NCBI GenBank assembly: GCA_028532985.1
Contig: JANCIK010000012.1
Span: forward strand, 1,054,001 to 1,118,000
Length of the DNA: 64,000 bases
Source: Stropharia rugosoannulata
Lineage: Eukaryota > Basidiomycota > Agaricomycetes > Agaricales > Strophariaceae
Direction: 5' to 3'
Part shown: positions 35,887 to 48,058 of the stretch, piece by piece
Layout: every line of letters starts with the position of its first letter
How positions within the stretch are numbered: position 1 is the stretch's first letter
The notes under the pieces: generated by a model
What the model saw: the letters and a program-made list of their open reading frames with translations, nothing else
Told to the model about the DNA's origin: nothing
Databases searched by the model: none
Program-made: the position numbers and the translations under genes

Positions 35887-36825
35887 ATGCCATCCATTTT
35901 ATCTCGTGATCTTGATCTCGACCTATCTCTCGAATCCGAAGCACGGACAACTATAATCATCGCTGGCGTGGCTGTTGGTGTCCTCGTACTATTTGCTGTC
36001 GTGCTTTTCTGTAGACAAAACTTTCGGCGCAGTGAAGGGCTGACAAGGACAAATTCAAATACAACCGGCACAACGGTACTTAAAAAACCACCCGCGTCCA
36101 GTTTGGCTGTCTACATTACTGTCTCACTGTTTTTGTTTAACTTTTAGGCAACGGATTCCACCAAGTCATCACCACCGGCTCTTCGTTCCATACGGACAAT
36201 GCTTATATCTCACCCTTTTCCTGTGGGATCCCATCCTGGTGCTCAGGGGGCACAAAAAGACACCCGTAGGCAATGCATTGTCAGCCCAATGCGCAAGTAC
36301 ACGTCCATCCCGCGCTACACAAACATTAGCGTGTACAGAGGCGCAAATGGTCTACACACGCCCCCTCCTGCGAAGCTGGCTTCTTCACGCCCACCAACCA
36401 TGCCTTCTCTGTCCATGCAAACCTTCACGCATAACGCAGCATGGATGGAGCTGGCCGACAACGTTGTGGGCCGACACCCGAACGCTAAACCCCTCAATAG
36501 CCGTCTCGCCACGAAAGCCGAGATAGACATGATATCTGGCCACGTACACATCCCGTGGGCGTACAACATCAGCGACAGGGCCCAGCAGCCCATTCCGGTC
36601 AAAGTGCTCAAGCCCGTCGTCTCATTGCCTGTCATCCCGCCGACCAAGCCAAACTTGCTGAGAGATGTCAGCAATATTGCCAACAGGGATCTCCGAGTTG
36701 TTAATGGGTCCCGTGCTATTATAAACCTCGATACCAAGGCGAGGAGGGTTCACCGCACCCGTGGTAAAGAAAACATGTCAGCCACTCTCGCTGTTCCAGG
36801 ATCTTCTGTACGCATTCGCAACTAG
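35887..36825 (+). CDS. Unidentified single-pass membrane protein
   Basis: Two exons, 35887-36075 and 36148-36825 (GTACTT donor, TTTTAG acceptor), give 288 residues. A single hydrophobic helix (TTIIIAGVAVGVLVLFAVVLFC, about residues 21-42) follows a short acidic N-terminus, and CRQNFRR on its far side suggests a cytoplasmic C-terminal tail. The tail is basic, disordered and rich in Pro and Thr, with motifs such as AWMELADNVVGRH and LLRDVSNIANRD. I recognise no family. An alternative donor at 36108 (GTCTAC) would lengthen the first exon in frame by 33 bases. Confidence 0.6.
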
Positions 36826-37705
36826 AATGGAGCTCTGCCCTATTTCCGTTCGGTCACTCTTTTTCTCAACAGTACAGGTAAGATATCCATCCGTTATTCC
36901 CAGAAAAACAATCGGTTGACGACCACATATGTAGCGTCCATGTGTTCACATATACATATAGTAGTTTATTTAGGCACCTTATATCCCGACAGATACACCA
37001 TCGTTTTAATACATATCACTTTCGTTTCCCCATGCTGTTATATGTACGGGTGTTGGCTACGTCATTGATTTACCACTCGCTGTGCAGATTGTTCAGGCAC
37101 ATAACTTCTTGGAGCTGATTTACATCTACAAGCCGACACAATTGCTCACAATGTTTTGCGAAAGTAGGCTGGAATGGCTGCCTTGGGCATTCCGTGCTCA
37201 CTCCAAGCCACGCCTTCCTCATTTTCTCGCGGTTCCCTGGAATTGCCTTTATCCCATTCGAAACGCAGATCACTATCTCAAAGGTATTTTTATGTTCCAT
37301 CACGGCCATCCCTCATGCCTGGGGGCCTGCCGTTACGTTCTTGTATCTCAGCTCATTGACAGGCAAGCCGAGCGACTCGGGATCCCACAAGCTCTGGGTT
37401 GCAGCAGCGGCGCAGTGTGGAGCTGCAGCTCGGCTTCGCTTTCGACCTATCGCAGTCCGTCTTGTGTGTTGCCTTTCATATCTCGCGGAAGGCTACCCAG
37501 CTATATATTACGAGCTTCCCTTTGAAATTTTGCCGTCACTGCTGCTTGTCTTTGCGTTACCCGGAAGCACTTGCCAGGCTGCCGTGGGATGAATCTCGAG
37601 GCGCACTTCGAGGTCCCCTCGGTGTTCTCCCTGGCGGGTATACAGCCGTCCCGTGAGCCACTCTTTCACATCTCTGCAGGCCCAGGCCTGAGATCACCGT
37701 CACTA
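36826..37705. other. Intergenic between membrane protein and START-like gene
   Basis: 880 bp with overlapping open frames (for example 37082-37525) that lack any recognisable domain or splice support. Probably 3' UTR of the upstream gene and promoter of the next. Confidence 0.4.
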
Positions 37706-38666
37706 ATGGCATCTTGTGTACATACACATGCGCCCACAGAGATCCCAGCCGATAACGTCCTGCTACAAGCCGCACAGGCGATGTTGAACGCGTCCACGAC
37801 CTGGCAGGCTGGAAAGAGCTATAACGACGTCAAGACCTACGTCGCGCGAGAAAGTAAGAGCAACAAGAATGGGAAGGCTACTATGCAGCACTGGCACTGC
37901 GTCGTGAGCGAGTTTAATAAAAACCAAATTCCGTTCTCGCAGATATGGGCCAAGCTCGGCCGGAACCAGGTGCAACACCAGCCAAGGTAAGGCCTTCCAA
38001 TTTTTTACAGTCCACGTGTAACAACACGCTGTCTTCTATACTCACTGACTGTACAGTCATTTGTCGGGCCTGATGAAAGTTGCACGCGTAAAGTACATCT
38101 CTGAACTGCAATCAATATGGACGACGCTCTTTATGGCATCGCCTCCTCTGTCGCCACGGGTGTATACAATATATCAAACTTCCTGGTTGCTGGAGTACTC
38201 ACATAAACAGCGCGGGTCCGTTGGTTTGTCTGCATCAGCTCCGTTGTTAAGTTAATCGTGTGTACAGCATTATCGTCACGCTGCCTGTAGACATGACTTC
38301 GCGGGATACAGACGACATTGCTGAGCTGGAAGAGATGGGTATAAGGGGGCGATATTTATCGATCGAGCATTTACAGGAGATGGATGGTAACATCATTGAA
38401 TGGAGAAGAGTTTCATGCAGAGATCCCGGAGGGATGATACCCAATTTCTGGTTCCAGAGGCGACTAGGACAAAAGATGGCAAAGGTATTTATAATCGCCT
38501 CATTAGAGTATCACGCAGAGCTGTTAACAAGGACTTAACGCAGGAGAATGTTGCTTTCATGACTTGGTTGGCGAAGATTGGACACCATGGAGAAGTTTCA
38601 GATAGTGCAGAGATCAGTTATACGGAAACTAAGAGGGAAAACATCGTATTTACTTCAGAAGCGTAA
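37706..38666 (+). CDS. START-like (DUF3074-type) lipid-binding domain protein
   Basis: Four exons: 37706-37986, 38057-38215, 38268-38484 and 38544-38666, giving 259 residues. The chain matches the fungal DUF3074/START-like layout: an N-terminal WQAGKSYNDVKTYVARES, a WHCVVSEF strand and a helix FSQIWAKLGRNQ. Later come SPRVYTIYQTSWLLE, GIIVTLPVDM and GRYLSIEHLQEMDGNIIEWR, then SCRDPGGMIPNFW. START-like folds form a hydrophobic cavity for sterols or lipids; the ligand is unknown. Donors GTCCGT (38216) and GTATTT (38485) are weak, and a 52-bp intron is used. The DPGGMIPNFWFQ segment diverges from the usual family pattern, so the gene may be fast-evolving. Confidence 0.7.
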
Positions 38667-39073
38667 ACCTCGTTTGGAGAACGAACAGTTGTTGCCCAGT
38701 CACATAACGCCGGAAGTTGTCCATTTTGAGGGCTGAACGCGAATGATTGGGTAGGAATACGATTATCGCTGTAGAGTAGCACCAGGGCAAGCCCCGCTAA
38801 CATTTGACTAGCTCCTTAAACCATAAACAAATTGAATATTAATTTGTTTTTGCCCTTAATTTCAATACTCGACGGCGTGGCAATAGAGAGCAGTGGAATC
38901 GGTTGAAGTTGAAGGGATGATTACTTACCCTACTGGAGCCTCGAATGTTGCATGCTTGCATCATGTCAATTATTCAAATAAGGTTTCGGGGCCTTGCTAA
39001 TAGTGCTGCCACAACAGCTGCACCAGCATTTGAATAATCTCGAGTAGTAAGTTCTGTAGATGTACAAAACAAG
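38667..39073. other. Convergent 3' intergenic
   Basis: The START-like gene and the MAPR gene end towards each other across 407 bp. No other feature is supportable. Confidence 0.4.
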
Positions 39074-39796
39074 TCACAGCTCGTCATTCTGAACCAACTT
39101 GCCACAGATAATGTACTTGTTTGAGAAATGATCAATCCAACCTATGAAATAATTGAGTCTTATGTGGGCAATAAAGCGCTTTCTCAACACACCTTTCATG
39201 TTTTCACTGTTATGAGCGAGCGCCCAATGTACCATTTTAGTACTGTATTTGTAGGTCAGAATTACGACTCACATTTCATCAGGTTGGAGATCATCTAACT
39301 TGTCTAACGGCTGATCTATGGGAGTCAGCATCTCTGTCAAAGGGGAGTAAGCATTCTGGCCATAGGGCAGAGTCAAACAAACGTGCCCTCGTCGAATGAC
39401 TGTTTTGCCATCCCACGCGATGCATCTCGCCCTGCAAAGTTTCCGTACATTCCATCTGTTGCTATTCAATAACGAATTAAGTGAGAATGAGAGTAGAAAC
39501 GCACTAGGACCGTAGAAATTCCTCCCCGCCGTCACGTCAAACACAGTCCCATTGATAGCAAGCAGGATACGCTCATTGTCGATGCCGTTGAATGGAGCCA
39601 GTGTCTTGGGAGTAAATGTCTTAAAGAGAACAGCTGGAGGGTGAGATTTGGGTAACCAGGAGTATCCCGACTTGAATTCCTTGGGAACGGTAACGGGCTT
39701 AGAGATTGGAGGAAAGATGATACGTTGTACAGAGTATAAAATATATAGGAAGAGGGCCGTATTCACGGGAGTTCCGAGGTCAAAAGAGAGACCCAT
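39074..39796 (-). CDS. MAPR-type cytochrome b5-like heme protein (Dap1/PGRMC family)
   Basis: Five exons: 39796-39505, 39455-39387, 39333-39273, 39206-39193 and 39141-39074, giving 167 residues. An N-terminal transmembrane helix (VNTALFLYILYSVQRIIF) is followed by the b5-like domain: FKTFTPKTLAPFNGIDNERI, ILLAINGTVFDVTAGRNFYG, then NFAGRDASRGMAKQSFD and WIDHFSNKYIICGKL. MAPR proteins bind heme through a Tyr and regulate cytochrome P450s in sterol synthesis at the ER. The third junction works only as a GC-AG intron (donor GCACGT at 39386), and exon 4 is a 14-nt microexon. Both are needed to keep the conserved frame. Confidence 0.88.
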
Positions 39797-40278
39797 GGAG
39801 TAAAAGGATTTGCTGATTTAAATTTGGGGAACGATAAATGAAGCACTGCACCAGTATGAAGCAGGTGAAGCAGATTCAAGCCTGAGCAGGCAAATAAGGC
39901 TTCGCGCATTGGATGATGACTTGTTCTTGTTGCTTAGTCATTTCTCCGGGCCGTATGTACTCTACATATGTACTGTTTCTATTTTTAGAAAGCGAGTAAC
40001 ACACTTCACTTCTCCTTCAATACCTTTGATACGACTTGCAAAACATTCAACTGCTCTGTGGATAATCTCATAGGGTCTCAGTCTACGGTAATTTCTGAAG
40101 TACAGTGAAACGTCTGGGTTAAAAGTACTAATGCTGACTCAATCGAAACGACAATACGTTAACAAACATTATGATTAGACCGAGGCTAAAAATCAACTCA
40201 AAAGTCCTTTTTATACAAAAAGCAAACAGAAAGAGGAATAGAACCAGTCTATGAAACATAAGATAAGAAGTCAAACTT
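39797..40278. other. Intergenic
   Basis: 482 bp between the MAPR start and the priA-like gene end, both on the minus strand. AT-rich; no gene supportable. Confidence 0.4.
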
Positions 40279-41300
40279 TCAAGCCGCAAATATAATCTCG
40301 GACTCATCCATGTCAATACATAAGTTATGCAAACTATTTGGGAGATATCCAGGCATGCAGCGACGCACGACACATTTCCCGCGCAGACAGGATACATCAG
40401 CGACGCCCTCTATAGCGCTGCAATCTACCCCAGAGTTGTGCCGATCGGAGTCATAATCGTATATGCATCCGCCGCCTGATCATTACATTCGTGGCTCAGT
40501 TAGTTGTCTACAGAAAGAACAATGTAGAAAGCACGTACAACTCTCGAGATCGGTCTGGGTGTTTACGCACTCTTCCGATTCCCTGCCGCTCCCGGGGACA
40601 GGACAGGAAGTGAACCCAAGGGGACATATATCTTCAGTCCGTTTGAAGTGTGCTGGGCGACCACTTGGGCAAGCTTTAAAGAGTCCACACTTTCCATTGC
40701 ATACCGTGTACGGTTTGCTGCAGATACACTGGCTTGGGCGTCCGGGGGGGAAGGGTGTAAATCTACCGATGAGGCATATTATAAACTGAGGTAACTTCAC
40801 TTCATACGAGAATGCACCGACCCATCAACGCATTCAAAGCCGCAGGGATTTCCAAAAACGCAAGCAGGAACTGAATGCTGGGGGTAGTGGCATGTGTGTC
40901 GCTCAACAGAATTGAACTGAACGATAGTACGGATCTGTCATCATACAAATATGAAAGCAGGCGATAAAATTTACCATTTCGTTAATGGCAGCTGTGACTG
41001 CAGTTTTGCCTGCGGCGGCCGCTGCGGAGTTGGCCAGTGGGCTGGTGGCAACAAAGCTCTGCAGGCGAGAGAGGCAAATGCATTCATCTGGTTTTTCAAG
41101 TTACCCTGCACTAGCAAACTCCACCAGAAGATAAGCAACTCACTTATATTTCCGTAGTTGACCATGACATGGGGTGGCTTTAACTCTCGAAGTCTGAGAG
41201 CACCACTGATGACGCCGCAAGCATCGATGTGTTGAGTCTTTGCCCCATTGAAGAACAAAAGAGAAGCGGCGAGAGCAAATTTCAAGAGTACAGCCGCCAT
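40279..41300 (-). CDS. priA: PriA-like cysteine-rich secreted protein
   Basis: Five exons: 41300-41144, 41087-40975, 40934-40822, 40762-40539 and 40475-40279, giving 267 residues. A signal peptide (MAAVLLKFALAASLLFFNGA) is followed by the characteristic cysteine pattern: NPCGFECVDGFTPFPPG, CICSKPYTVCNGKCG, FKACPSGRPA, DLESCGGC and CVVRRCMPGYLP. The family was first described as priA in Lentinula, expressed in primordia, and is common in mushroom secretomes. Its biochemical function is not established. Likely a disulfide-rich extracellular or cell-wall protein. Intron 3 has a GTCGGT donor, which is unusual but gives the conserved CVDGFTP junction. Confidence 0.88.
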
Positions 41301-42461
41301 GTTGAGGTTACAGCTCTGCGAGAGAAACCATCCTTATCTTCCACTGCAGTTTATAAGCAAGAAGTCTAGCAACCAATATATCCAAGTAAGATGATCATTA
41401 ATGTGCGTTGTAGAGTGGCGGGGTAAAGAGGGAAAAGACTTGACACATAGCAAATGGCAGATAGAACGAGGATCATGTTTGTCCGACGGCATATCCGCAA
41501 GTCAGGTCAAGAGATTGGATCTTGAGGAGCGTTATAGTAGATACGCCAAGCCATAAGGGTGATGAGCCGACGATTGGGTGCCACTTGGTTGTATACAGCA
41601 GAAAATAATGGCCTTAGCGATGGCGGAAATGATGAGGTGGCTAAAATGTAATGGGACATATTAATAGGGCCTGATAGGGCTTCGAGCCACTGCAAGTAGG
41701 ACATAGGCTTGCATATTGAAGCTAGAGTTAGTGTTTAATGATTCGAATTTTTATTTGTGGGCCTTGTACCAATTTGTGTCACGGCCACTGCCTAAGCCAC
41801 ACCTGGTGGACTTAGATCGTGTCAACTATTTGAGTGGCAAAGCACTGAAATGAATATTAGGATATCCCGACGTTGATGAAATAAGTAGGTTGTGGTTGGC
41901 AGTCACTAGTCACTACTCAACGTTCAACCCTGAGTTGCAGTATCCGAGATTGATTATCATCTTTTTATTTGGTCGATCAGGGAAACTAATAAACGGAGTA
42001 CTTTGAAAGTTTGAACCACACGTCGTCGACCATCGAAGAAATGCACTTGTATGAAGTAGCATAAAGCATATGTCTTTTATTCTTGACGGGGTAGTTTGTC
42101 GGAAGCACTACATGGAAGTCACAATCAAAAGAAGTTATTATGTGTATATCTGAATGGTGGCATATTTTATTGTACAATCTAAAGAACAACGAACGCCTAC
42201 GCGCAGTTTTAAGGACGCAGAAGATATAGGAGATTTTGATCAACACAATGGATAAAAGTGTAGATTTGTGTACGATCAAAACTATGATACAGAGAGACAG
42301 AAGAAAACACGAAAGAACAAAACTGACATGAGTTGGGAGTCAAAGGAAAATGAGCCTCGAAAAAAAGTACGAAGACGAAATGCGGGTGAGGAAAGGTAGA
42401 GAGGATAGAGTAATAGTCATAATACCTCACCCTGCTGAAAGTCAAAAGAAAGTAAAAGGTA
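41301..42461. other. Intergenic, no supportable gene
   Basis: 1.16 kb between the priA-like start and the Epl1 stop, both minus strand. Open frames are short, AT-rich and unrelated to known families. Likely the priA-like promoter and Epl1 3' UTR. Confidence 0.4.
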
Positions 42462-45400
42462 TCAATACCCATTCTGCGTCCCAGCAACCGGCTGCTGCTG
42501 CGGCAATGAAGGCGAAGCCATACCCATATTGGGCGTCATGGGCACCCGTGGAGGGGATTGGGATTGGGATATGTTGGGCAAGGGTGAAGGTGAATGTTGC
42601 GGGTGCGGTGACATTGAATGCTGACCATTGACGTGAACCCCGTTGCGCATACCAGGTCGTGACCCATTTGCTGATGGTGAACGAACCGGCATAGATTGAG
42701 CAACATTTGGACTCTGCCCTAGGACACCATTGACCTGTCCGTCCATACCGTTAATGCCATTGACAACCGAAGATGGCCTTTGCATGGGAGCACTCATCCA
42801 CTGCATCTGACGATTTGCCGGCAGCTTGAGGTTTATATTGCTACCTGCAGGTAGTTGCATACCCATATTGGTATAGCGACCTTGTAGCGCATTCACATCA
42901 TTCGCCGTAAAGATAGTCTGCAGTTTCTGGACCTGTTGCTGCGAGAGACCACCGTGTGTCTGATTCTGATTATGCGGGAAAGCAGTCGAATTCATGAGCG
43001 CCGCTGCAGTCAGGTTTGTCATTGGCGTCAAATGATAACCGTTCGTCGGTACACCGAGAGCTAGGTGTGACTGAGGGGTAACATTCTGAGACTTTGGACG
43101 GGGCAAACCATTAACAGTCATTTCCGCCTGCGCCTGGACCTCGGGTTGGGGAACCGGAGTCACACCGTTGATAGCAGGCGTAGGCAAAGCTTCTGGTTTC
43201 TGGACTTCAACGTGCGGCATACTGATTGCCGCGCGACTAGTGCCATTGATACCGTTAGGAGGAGAATGTTGAGGGACGGGAACAGGCATGGGATGTGGCG
43301 GTGAAAGGTGATGAGGCGTGGCACCATTGACTTGAATTGCATTGTTCTGCAATGCGCCGGTTTGAGCGCCACTGACCTGAAGGCCATTTGACGCGACACC
43401 GACAGACGTTTGTAAAACAGGTATGGAGGGAGGCCGCATTCCGCCGTTAGACGAAATCCTCATTTGCGGCGCTGTAGTCGGAGGATGTATCTTCTTGATC
43501 TGATGAGGCATCGAAACCGGAGTACCATTGGTAAGGGGTGGCCCTGGTGGCAATCCTTGAGGAAATTGCTGAGGCGGTATGCCTGGCGGATATCGGGAGG
43601 ATTGAAGTTGTGGTCTGGGTGGCAACGTGCTCTGCGGCATGCCCAGTCTGTACGGCATAACATAACCTATTTGCTGATTTGTATTCATGACAGTGAGGGT
43701 AGGATCGGTCATGAGAGCAACATGATCGATTTCTCCGAAGAGTGTCATAGAGTGCCTCAGGTAGCTGGAAGGACGGTTAGTTCTATACCAAACGCATAAA
43801 GAATAATACATACTCGGGATGGAAATCGTCCACCAGCACACGGTTCTGCTCGTCGGGGCCTTCTGGACCGATTGATGGCACATCATCCGTGTCATATTTC
43901 CACCGTTCTTGAAGACGTTTAAGCTTTTCGGCTTCTTCAGAGTCATCAACCTTATCAACGTCCATGGAATCTTCATCTTCTTCAACCAGACCAAATAATG
44001 AAGAACGCGGCAGCTTGCGAATGGGCTGACGAGGGACGACGTCTCGACGATCCAGAAGCATGCGGCCACCGCGGCCTATCCGCATACGAACGGCGCGGGC
44101 GGGACGTTGGGACGTTGATTCATCATCAGTCTTCTCGGTAATGGACGACGAAGGTGATAGACGCGAAGATATAGTCGGCGGAGGATCGTACTTGAACAAC
44201 CGTGAAGCATAAGCAGAAGGGGGTGTTTGGTAAGGATTCTGGATGGCGCATGAGCAATTGGCATTAACCGATCTAAAAGGAAAGACTTACGTCCACAAGG
44301 TCGTCCCAGTGGTGATCGATATCCTTCTGCTTCAGAAGGTGGTTTTCGATAAGCTCACGAATCTTCTGGGCAGCTTCTTTAGGACGGACGAAGTCGTTAC
44401 GAGGCACGACAACAGGGTCGCCCGTTCTAATCTTCAGGCCAGGAACACGTCTGTTTTGCTGTCAATACAAAAAACAAAACAAAACAGAAAGATGCGCACT
44501 GTGCTTCAGGTCTCTTCGCCGGCTTCTCCTTGTCCACGAGCAATTCTTCGTCCAACTTGTCGTTGAGGCTGGGGAATTTCCGCTTGAGATCTACGAGAGC
44601 CACTCGCTTGTCCCATATTGACTGAGAATGTGCAACGGCCTCTTTCTTCAGCTTCTCTCGAGAAAGAAGAGATTTAGCTAATTCGAGAGGGTATGTGAAT
44701 TCCAGCTGTAGGCGGGCTAGCTTATCCGAAGATGTAACTTGCGATGCCCTTGTCTTCCGTACGGCCTTGCTCTCTCGGCGTCGGAAGCAAATATATGATT
44801 CGTTTAGCGTGTCTGATTCATCACCCTATGTATCAGAGGAAAGTTAGCATTGTACAATTTAATATGATTGTTTAGTTTTACATTAAGCGTTGGTATTATG
44901 CGATGACCAGCTCGCTCAAGTCTGCGTTCTTTCCAGTAAGGGTAAATCGTCTTAGCGATCTTGAGTAGAGCCGCTGGAGCCGGTATCCACGACGGAACAC
45001 TGTACGTGGCGAACATGGGAGCGGGAAGGGCGGCAGAAAACACGTCTTGATACTCCGAGAATGCGGGAAAGTCCATTCCTGTCTCCAAACCCTAGATTGT
45101 ACAGAATTCAGTATGACAAGCCCTATACACCAACAGATATACGAACGTGGTGGAGATACTCCGTACGCTCGTGAGTAACCTTCTCGAAGATACCCATCAC
45201 CAACTCGAACTCATCGTCCGAGATAACGACAGGTTGTAGGGCTTCGGGCTCCTTACCCTTGGCCTTAGCGCTCCGGGCCGAAGTACGCGTTCCAGAAACG
45301 GAAAGTGCGCCCTGTGCACTAGTGCCTTCGCCACGCGCCTCCTCGTTGTTCTTCTCAAGCCACTCCTGGTCTCGCTCGTCCATATAGTAGGTGAATCCGT

Positions 45401-45933
45401 TGGCGATACCATCGGTGATGTTTTCTTCCACCGTAGAAGATGTACAGACATAAGTGGCTGGGTCCTTCCACTTATTCGGTGGATACAACTCGGCAGCATT
45501 TTCGACGATACCAGTAGAGTCTGGTGTGGGAATGAACGCTGATGGTGCAGGTGCAGCTGGCTTATCGCCTCGAGAAAACCTGTTATTGATATTGTTTCTA
45601 TGTGCCGCAGAGAGGACCTCTTGTAAATGGTGTTCCTAAATAAGGCAAACGTTGCTTAGTCATCAACACAATCTTAGTCAGCCATCCCGCGGGATGCACT
45701 GCCACCATCGATTGCTGACGTGGCCGAAAAAAACACGACGGGGCGCTTACATTGGCGTCCTCTGCGTCGACACCAGCGACCAAGTTGGTGAGACGATGCT
45801 TCTCTTCATCTTCGTCGGGTATGAGAACAGCATCGACTTCGAGCGAACCTTGGTGGATCTTAAGGCGAGTTTTGTTGGTAATGCGGTTACGGTTTCGGAG
45901 GGTGGATGCCGCAGTGTGAGGGTTTCGGGGCAT
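42462..45933 (-). CDS. epl1: Enhancer of polycomb-like protein 1 (NuA4 subunit)
   Basis: Seven exons: 45933-45751, 45635-45147, 45091-44882, 44825-44500, 44450-44291, 44238-43814 and 43764-42462, giving 1031 residues. The EPcA domain occupies roughly residues 15-430 (start RNRNRITNKTRLKIHQG, then WKDPATYVCTSSTVEE, TLNESYICFRRRESKAVRKT and VVVPRNDFVRPKEAAQKIRE). The long C-terminal part is Gln/Pro/Asn-rich and disordered. Epl1 bridges the Esa1-Yng2-Eaf6 acetyltransferase module to the NuA4 core and binds nucleosomes. The exon 4-5 junction depends on acceptor AAAACAG and the exon 6-7 junction on donor GTATGT at 43813; both restore family motifs (RVPGLKIR and YLRHSMTLF). Confidence 0.94.
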
Positions 45934-48058
45934 ATCATGGATGATTGGAAAGAAAAAAGGGGGAGGGGGAAGGGGCGAATAAGTTACGAGGTAGGGTGGA
46001 GGTTAGCTCGTCGTCGTAGACGTCGTCGGCACTGGTCAAAGCGTCGGATTTTGGCCGAAAAGTAGTAGTTTCGGCCCGGGATATGAACCGCGGGGCAGAT
46101 CAGATACGGCTCTGTTTGGAGTTCGTAAACAAAGATTCACGGCAAAGTTCGGCTTTAGCCCGCCTCAATTTCCTTGCAAGGAAATAACTCATAAATCTGC
46201 TTAAATCTCAAATGCAGCACAAGCGTTGGCGAGCGCGCTTCTAACTCACATGCACTTCACAGGAAGTGCTCAATATTCAACTCACACGAATAATACCTAC
46301 CTCATATCCGCATAGCACTTTATTACCGGAGCATCTGGGGGAAGTATGCCTGTGTCAGTCTTTGTCCGGCGGGTGGCTGACCCAATCGGAACTCACAAAT
46401 CTGCATAGATGATAAGCAGAGAGCAGGATATTTACTGTATCACTTACTTTAAACAATAGGCGGGAAGTAGAAATCGATAAAAAGAAATTGCACTAATAGA
46501 GACGATCGCGGGAAGATGATGTCAAGTATAGTGATGATAAGCAAAATGTAACTCACAATCCACCACGAAAGAATGCCAGCATCCCGCAAATACATGCACA
46601 GTCTACGTGATAAGATTGGTTAGGGTGAATGCATGACTACATGGATGGACAAACCGATCTTGGCACTTAGAACGGATTACTTGATATCCAAAGATGTCGC
46701 CTGACAGAGGACAAAGTCGTCAGAAGAAGCAATACAACCTGAGGACTAGATCTCCAGTCAGGTTATAAATGCCTGTTCGATGAGGATGACGCACCTAGAG
46801 GATGTATTGGAGCCATTTGACGACCCGGTTGGTTACGACGACCCCCGATAGCGTAAAAGCCAGGTGTGAGGGAAGCTCAACGATCTCTTCCGAGAATGAA
46901 CGAATCACCCAGACTCCTAAGCTTTCTGGGCAGTAAAAGAGACTAGATTATCACAGCTCAGGCAACAGAAAAAAGGAGGCAAGGAACTGACTGACCTCTA
47001 GAAGTTGTAAGACTACTTCAGCCCTACATTGGCCGAGTTGTAAAACTGTTCTGTTTGTCAAGGAATGACAAATAAAGAGCTCCTACGTTTCTTTTGCTAT
47101 CAGTGAGCAACGTGTCAGCAGCAGCAGTGTGAAACCTTAAAGGAAGGGTGGAGGATGAAAGATGCATACCTCAGTGGCGACCGGGCTAGTAACGAGGCGA
47201 AGAGATTGTGCTTGAGCATCGGATACGAGGAATCCACTATTCACTTTTTGCAAGAATATGACGAATACTCTTTCATTTCCCTTTGCCCTCAGCCCTCTCA
47301 CAGACAATGGGATGGGAGACAACGTAGGCCGGGCGCGAAGACATCCAGGGTTCCATTTGAAAGATCAGATAGGCAGATAATCAAGTCCGTTGTTTCACGG
47401 TTTGAGTGTGCGGATGCGTGAGATATATGAGGCAGTCTGCAACGGAGGGGGGAGGAGTACGGGGCGATGTGAATAGTAAAGACCGCAAAAGCAGCGAGCA
47501 TGGCTTCTACCTCGGATGTAAGGAGCGAGGTTCAGCCACCCGGCACGTGTGGTCGGCAACCCCCGAATAACTGGCACTTGTCAGGTCCTTGGCACATAGA
47601 TCACTCCTTTCTTGTTGCTTATACACATCTCAATCAAGCTGCATCTGACACATCTTGCCTACTTGACTGTGTCTAAACAGAGCTCTGAACTAGGGGCATC
47701 TCCCCGAGTATGAATCGCAGCCACAGTATAAGTTTACTTTGAGAATCGCCGCATTGAGCAGCTACGTATCAAGCAAGATATCAATCCCACGATTCAAACA
47801 TTGTTGTCACCGGTATAATTTTTTTTATAAAAATATTAGGACAGGCAGTGCTGACCATTGGACGTGTTTTTATGTTGAGCAGTCCTTTGAATGGTCGATG
47901 TTAAAACTGTACTCATCCCTATTTCACACATCGATTTACGTAAATTGCATGATGAATCTGGCCAAGGGCTTGGTCGATGTCAACTCCATATGATTTCCCT
48001 ATATGCTCTGTAAAGCCAACTTCTGATTGCTTTATCCGAAAATAGTATGACAACAACC
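45934..48058. other. Intergenic, contains possible unidentified minus-strand exons
   Basis: Most of this 2.1-kb stretch has no supportable gene. On the minus strand, about 46935-46800 reads as an open hydrophobic segment (LGVWVIRSFSEEIVELPSHL then FTLSGVVVTNRVVKWLQYIL), preceded by an acceptor-like TGCCCAG. A segment near 46600-46450 is also hydrophobic. They may be exons or relics of a membrane-protein gene, but the frame closes at TAG at the end of the first and no splice chain could be completed. Confidence 0.3.

Noticed and set aside
37082..37525. 147-codon plus-strand frame
   Set aside because: No domain, not connected to the START-like gene by a good junction, and overlapped by equally long frames in other phases.
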